Positions 4,902-7,038 of a stretch of 7,038 nucleotides of DNA are shown piece after piece. This DNA comes from Chloroflexota bacterium. GTDB lineage: Bacteria > Chloroflexota > Anaerolineae > UBA3071. Below the pieces are notes generated by a model. The model did no database searches and was not told the DNA's origin. It saw only the letters and a program-made list of their open reading frames with translations. The position numbers and the translations under genes were made by a program. Location of the stretch: assembly GCA_014383605.1 (NCBI GenBank), contig JACNHM010000285.1:1-7038 (forward strand), in the 5' to 3' direction. Position 1 is the first letter of the stretch; the number at the start of each line of letters is the position of its first letter.

Positions 4902-6007
4902 ATCCCGGTCAGTGCCCCGGCCAGCATATCCCAGCCGGAGGTGTGACCGATCCTAGTGAGACGATCCACATTGCGCAGGAGACACTCCACTGGTTTCGCT
5001 TGCAGGAGCGAGTTGACCAAATCGTGAAGCGGCTCGGGCCCATGACCATGGGCGCAATCGGCAAGGATGGTATGGCTGATGCGGTTGGTCAGCGGGCGTG
5101 CCTGGCGCAGAAAATCCAGAACAGGCCCCGCGCCCCAACTGAATTCTGTCGGATAGGCAGTATTCAGGTGGTGAGTGGCAAAGAGCAGGCCGCCCAGATA
5201 ATCATCTCCGGACGGCGTGAGCCCCGGCCCCAATCCAACCAATTGCTCACCTTCCCCTGCTATGCGCTGAATGTCCCGGCCGAGACAGGCTCCTGCAACC
5301 CTGGTGATCGGTCCCAGCGCTCGAGCCACAAAAGGATCGTGGGTGAAGGTCAGGGTAAGATCGCTACCGCTGGCGAGCGCTGCGATCAAGGGGATGGTTT
5401 GACCCAGGCCCTTCGCAGCCTCAAGTGATTCGAGGGCGGCAAGAAGGCGCCGGAAGCCAGCGTTTACCACAGGCAAGGGCGGCGCCTGTCCAGGACAGAT
5501 GGCCGATGGCTCCCATACCACAGCATTAGCCAGGTCTACTGCCACACGATCGCTCAGAACGAGTCTTTTGCGCTGTACCCAGAATTCCATGCCGGGACGG
5601 AGACCGCTGGCATGAAAAGGAGCCTGGATGCAGCGACGGTGCGCTGGCAAGACCTCATGGGCCAACCACAGGATTTCCCCACCAGGCCCGGCCAGATAGA
5701 TGGCTTTAGACACGACCGCCAGCACCTTGCCTGAGTACCCAGGCGAGCCCAGCAGATCTCTTGCCATTTGGCCGATGCGACTGGCTCGCACGCTGCAGGG
5801 GAGATCCGATCGCAGCTTTCGGCCACCGACCGCAGTGGGCGTGCCCGAATTACCGATGTGGGCCCCTCCCCGAACGATGGGCATCCCAGGTTCCTCGGCT
5901 GCCATCCGCCAGAGAGGGACATCTTTGTCAGCCACGCTGAGCACAAGTTGTTGCACGTCCTCCGGCACTTCCAAGCCAAAGGGCGCGATCACCATGGCCA
6001 GGCGCAT
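4877..6007 (-). CDS. DUF2877 (AllH/YlbF-like) protein with N-terminal extension
   Basis: 376 residues from the ATG at 6007. Family membership rests on two motifs shared with E. coli YlbF (AllH), a subunit linked to oxamate carbamoyltransferase in allantoin breakdown: GLGPGLTPSGDDYLGGLL (residues 258-275; GKGPGLTPSHDD in YlbF) and IGHTSGWDMLAG (353-364; LGHTSGADTLLG in YlbF). The domain appears to begin near ASRIGQMARDLL (residue 75), where YlbF-like proteins start, so residues 1-74 are an extension I do not recognise. Alternative starts are the ATG giving residue 42 (GAGGAAC upstream) and the GTG giving residue 73; the upstream site at 6007 has no clear Shine-Dalgarno. No signal peptide or membrane segment is evident. 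The partner subunits AllF/AllG (FdrA/YlbE) are not in the window, so the reaction is unproven. Its 3' end is duplicated downstream. Confidence -1.
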   Translation of the reverse strand: MRLAMVIAPFGLEVPEDVQQLVLSVADKDVPLWRMAAEEPGMPIVRGGAHIGNSGTPTAVGGRKLRSDLPCSVRASRIGQMARDLLGSPGYSGKVLAVVSKAIYLAGPGGEILWLAHEVLPAHRRCIQAPFHASGLRPGMEFWVQRKRLVLSDRVAVDLANAVVWEPSAICPGQAPPLPVVNAGFRRLLAALESLEAAKGLGQTIPLIAALASGSDLTLTFTHDPFVARALGPITRVAGACLGRDIQRIAGEGEQLVGLGPGLTPSGDDYLGGLLFATHHLNTAYPTEFSWGAGPVLDFLRQARPLTNRISHTILADCAHGHGPEPLHDLVNSLLQAKPVECLLRNVDRLTRIGHTSGWDMLAGALTGMLLTEANV

Positions 6008-6043
6008 GTTTCACGGTTTTCAACGTTGGCCATCGTCATTGGA

Positions 6044-6065
6044 GCAGCGGACTAGGGTCCGCTGC
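6044..6065. promoter_or_regulatory. Perfect 9-bp inverted repeat ahead of the DUF2877 gene
   Basis: GCAGCGGAC (6044-6052) and GTCCGCTGC (6057-6065) form a perfect 9-bp stem with a TAGG loop (CCTA on the minus strand). It sits in the 101-bp gap between the acylase stop and the DUF2877 start, 37 bp upstream of the annotated ATG. No T-run follows on the minus strand, so it is more likely an operator, a 5' leader hairpin or an mRNA-processing structure than a terminator. Confidence -1.
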
Positions 6066-6108
6066 GAGCATAAGGTGAGCAGACACTCTAGTTGAAACAG
6101 TCCTTCAC

Positions 6109-7038
6109 CTACTGGGGGATCAGAACCAGCACACCTTCCGCATCCACATGCACATTGGTTCGCTCCCACAGCATGGGGTGATACTCGATGTTCCGCCAGG
6201 GGTCAATCATGTCGCCGTAGTGAGAATGGTAGGGGTGGCCGGATTGGCCGGTGGTGTGCATCGAGACCGAGCGGGTGAAGTCGCCCAGGTCCACGATCTG
6301 GCGGTAGGAGGGGACGATCACCACCCCATAGGGACGGTTCGGGCTGTAGCCGGTGTTATTGACCGTGGCGATGCTGCCGTCCACTGGGACTGGCCCCCGG
6401 TTGAAGAGGGCCTCGATGGGGCCAATGCCAGATTGCCCCAGGCTCTGGTTCTCGAAGGTGGCGGTGTGGAGGTCGCCCCAACGCCAGCGGTTCATATTCC
6501 GCCCCAGCGTTTCGGTCAGTTCCTCCACCGCCTCCTCCAGTGCTTGCAGCAGGATCTCGTCTCGCGTCTCCACCTGGGGCGTGGCGACGTCGTCGAACCA
6601 GGGGGAGGTCTCGTCAGCCAGGAGGCTCACCAGCGCGACCCCCGCCGTGCTCCGGGCCCGGCGCAGGAGTTGCTCCCCCAGTTCGTCGCCGAAGGTCAGG
6701 TCTATCAGGTGCAGGCGGAAGGCCTCGAAGAGGGCGGCTCCCGCGCTGTCCCGCACCGCCCGCCCGTCCCAGTCTCGCAGCAGGTGCAGCGCGTCCGCCA
6801 GGCGTGGGTCGTTGTCGGAAAGGGCCAACAGGTAAGGCAGGATGTCCTGGGCATAGATGGGGCTGCTGTCTCCCTGGACGACCTGCATGTCGGCCAAAGA
6901 TAGAGAGGGGTCGGCCTCGATCAGTTCCACGATCCGCCGCGCCCGGTAGCCGGGGGCCCAGTCCATTGAGATGAAGTAGGGGAAGTCCGGCCCCACCACG
7001 GCGTTGTTGGCGGTGACGATGTACCCCTCCGGCGGGTT
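6109..7038 (-). CDS. Penicillin acylase family (S45, Ntn-hydrolase) protein, C-terminal part
   Basis: The C-terminal 309 residues of a penicillin-amidase-family hydrolase; the frame is open to the right edge, so the true start, the signal peptide, the alpha subunit and the N-terminal nucleophile Ser of the beta subunit are outside the window. Family hallmarks seen, counting from the right edge: EGYIVTANN (residues 4-12), whose Asn corresponds to the oxyanion-hole Asn of penicillin G acylase (Asn-beta241), then YRARRIVELIE (31-41) with the conserved Arg, then MNRWRWGDLHTATFEN, a FNRGPVPVDGS stretch, SYRQIVDLGDF, and TTGQSGHPYHSHYGDMIDPWRN near the C-terminus. The family hydrolyses amide bonds (beta-lactam side chains, acyl-homoserine lactones and other N-acyl substrates) after self-cleavage, usually outside the cytoplasm. 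The substrate cannot be told from this part. The stop is TAG at 6109-6111; the DUF2877 gene follows on the same strand after 101 bp. Confidence -1.
   Translation of the reverse strand, partial: NPPEGYIVTANNAVVGPDFPYFISMDWAPGYRARRIVELIEADPSLSLADMQVVQGDSSPIYAQDILPYLLALSDNDPRLADALHLLRDWDGRAVRDSAGAALFEAFRLHLIDLTFGDELGEQLLRRARSTAGVALVSLLADETSPWFDDVATPQVETRDEILLQALEEAVEELTETLGRNMNRWRWGDLHTATFENQSLGQSGIGPIEALFNRGPVPVDGSIATVNNTGYSPNRPYGVVIVPSYRQIVDLGDFTRSVSMHTTGQSGHPYHSHYGDMIDPWRNIEYHPMLWERTNVHVDAEGVLVLIPQ

Noticed and set aside
4681..5428. Plus-strand open frames of 91 and 161 residues from the convergent gap into the DUF2877 gene
   Set aside because: No family match or ribosome site; mostly antisense to the DUF2877 motifs at GPGLTPSGDD.
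6067..6096. Candidate minus-strand promoter TTCAAC - 18 bp - TATGCT ahead of the DUF2877 gene
   Set aside because: Only 3/6 and 4/6 matches to the sigma-70 boxes with an 18-bp spacer; too weak to list, although it would place the transcript start near the 6044-6065 hairpin.
6148..6903. 251-residue plus-strand open frame opposite the acylase
   Set aside because: Composition rich in Val/Gly/Gln with no motif; the minus frame has many conserved penicillin-acylase motifs.

Overview
The window (7,038 bp, GC-rich) reads as a piece of an anaerobic or facultative bacterial chromosome. GC content, a Tat-type lipoprotein with a Pro/Thr-rich linker, and the mix of hydrogenase-maturation, polyferredoxin and penicillin-acylase genes would fit Chloroflexota (Anaerolineae-like). 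That assignment is an inference from style only; the window holds no phylogenetic marker.

Left block, plus strand, 1-4629, looks like one operon: the 3' end of hypB (GTPase/nickel chaperone), hypA (nickel/zinc chaperone), a 360-residue iron-sulfur protein with a winged-helix-like N-terminus and an unusual CNCCTCCC box, a 76-residue stand-alone Lrp/AsnC ligand-binding (RAM) domain, a Tat-exported DUF362 lipoprotein, and a membrane polyferredoxin. The polyferredoxin looks like NapH fused to NapG, with a twin-arginine segment at the junction. Genes overlap or are separated by less than 100 bp, and the block ends in a strong, symmetric intrinsic terminator (4644-4679). My reading is that HypA/HypB deliver nickel to a [NiFe] enzyme encoded outside the window, while the iron-sulfur proteins form an electron-transfer chain that crosses the membrane to an extracytoplasmic partner. 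The operon layout is seen in the sequence; the joint function is inferred.

Middle, 4630-4876: a convergent intergenic region without a convincing gene. It holds the terminator, a very GC-rich 12-bp hairpin, and an exact 25-bp copy of the 3' end of the converging gene exactly 100 bp away. A more diverged match to the same gene end lies further left. This looks like the scar of a duplication or integration event.

Right block, minus strand, 4877-7038: a DUF2877 (AllH/YlbF-like) protein with an extra N-terminal stretch of about 70 residues, and upstream of it the C-terminal 310 codons of a penicillin-acylase-family (S45, Ntn-hydrolase) protein that runs off the right edge. A perfect 9-bp hairpin lies in the gap of about 100 bp between them.

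Most interesting items: the NapH-NapG fusion with an internal twin-arginine segment, the wHTH/CNCCTCCC/ferredoxin protein placed between hydrogenase-maturation genes and a RAM domain, the variant HypA zinc site, and the duplicated gene end in the convergent region.
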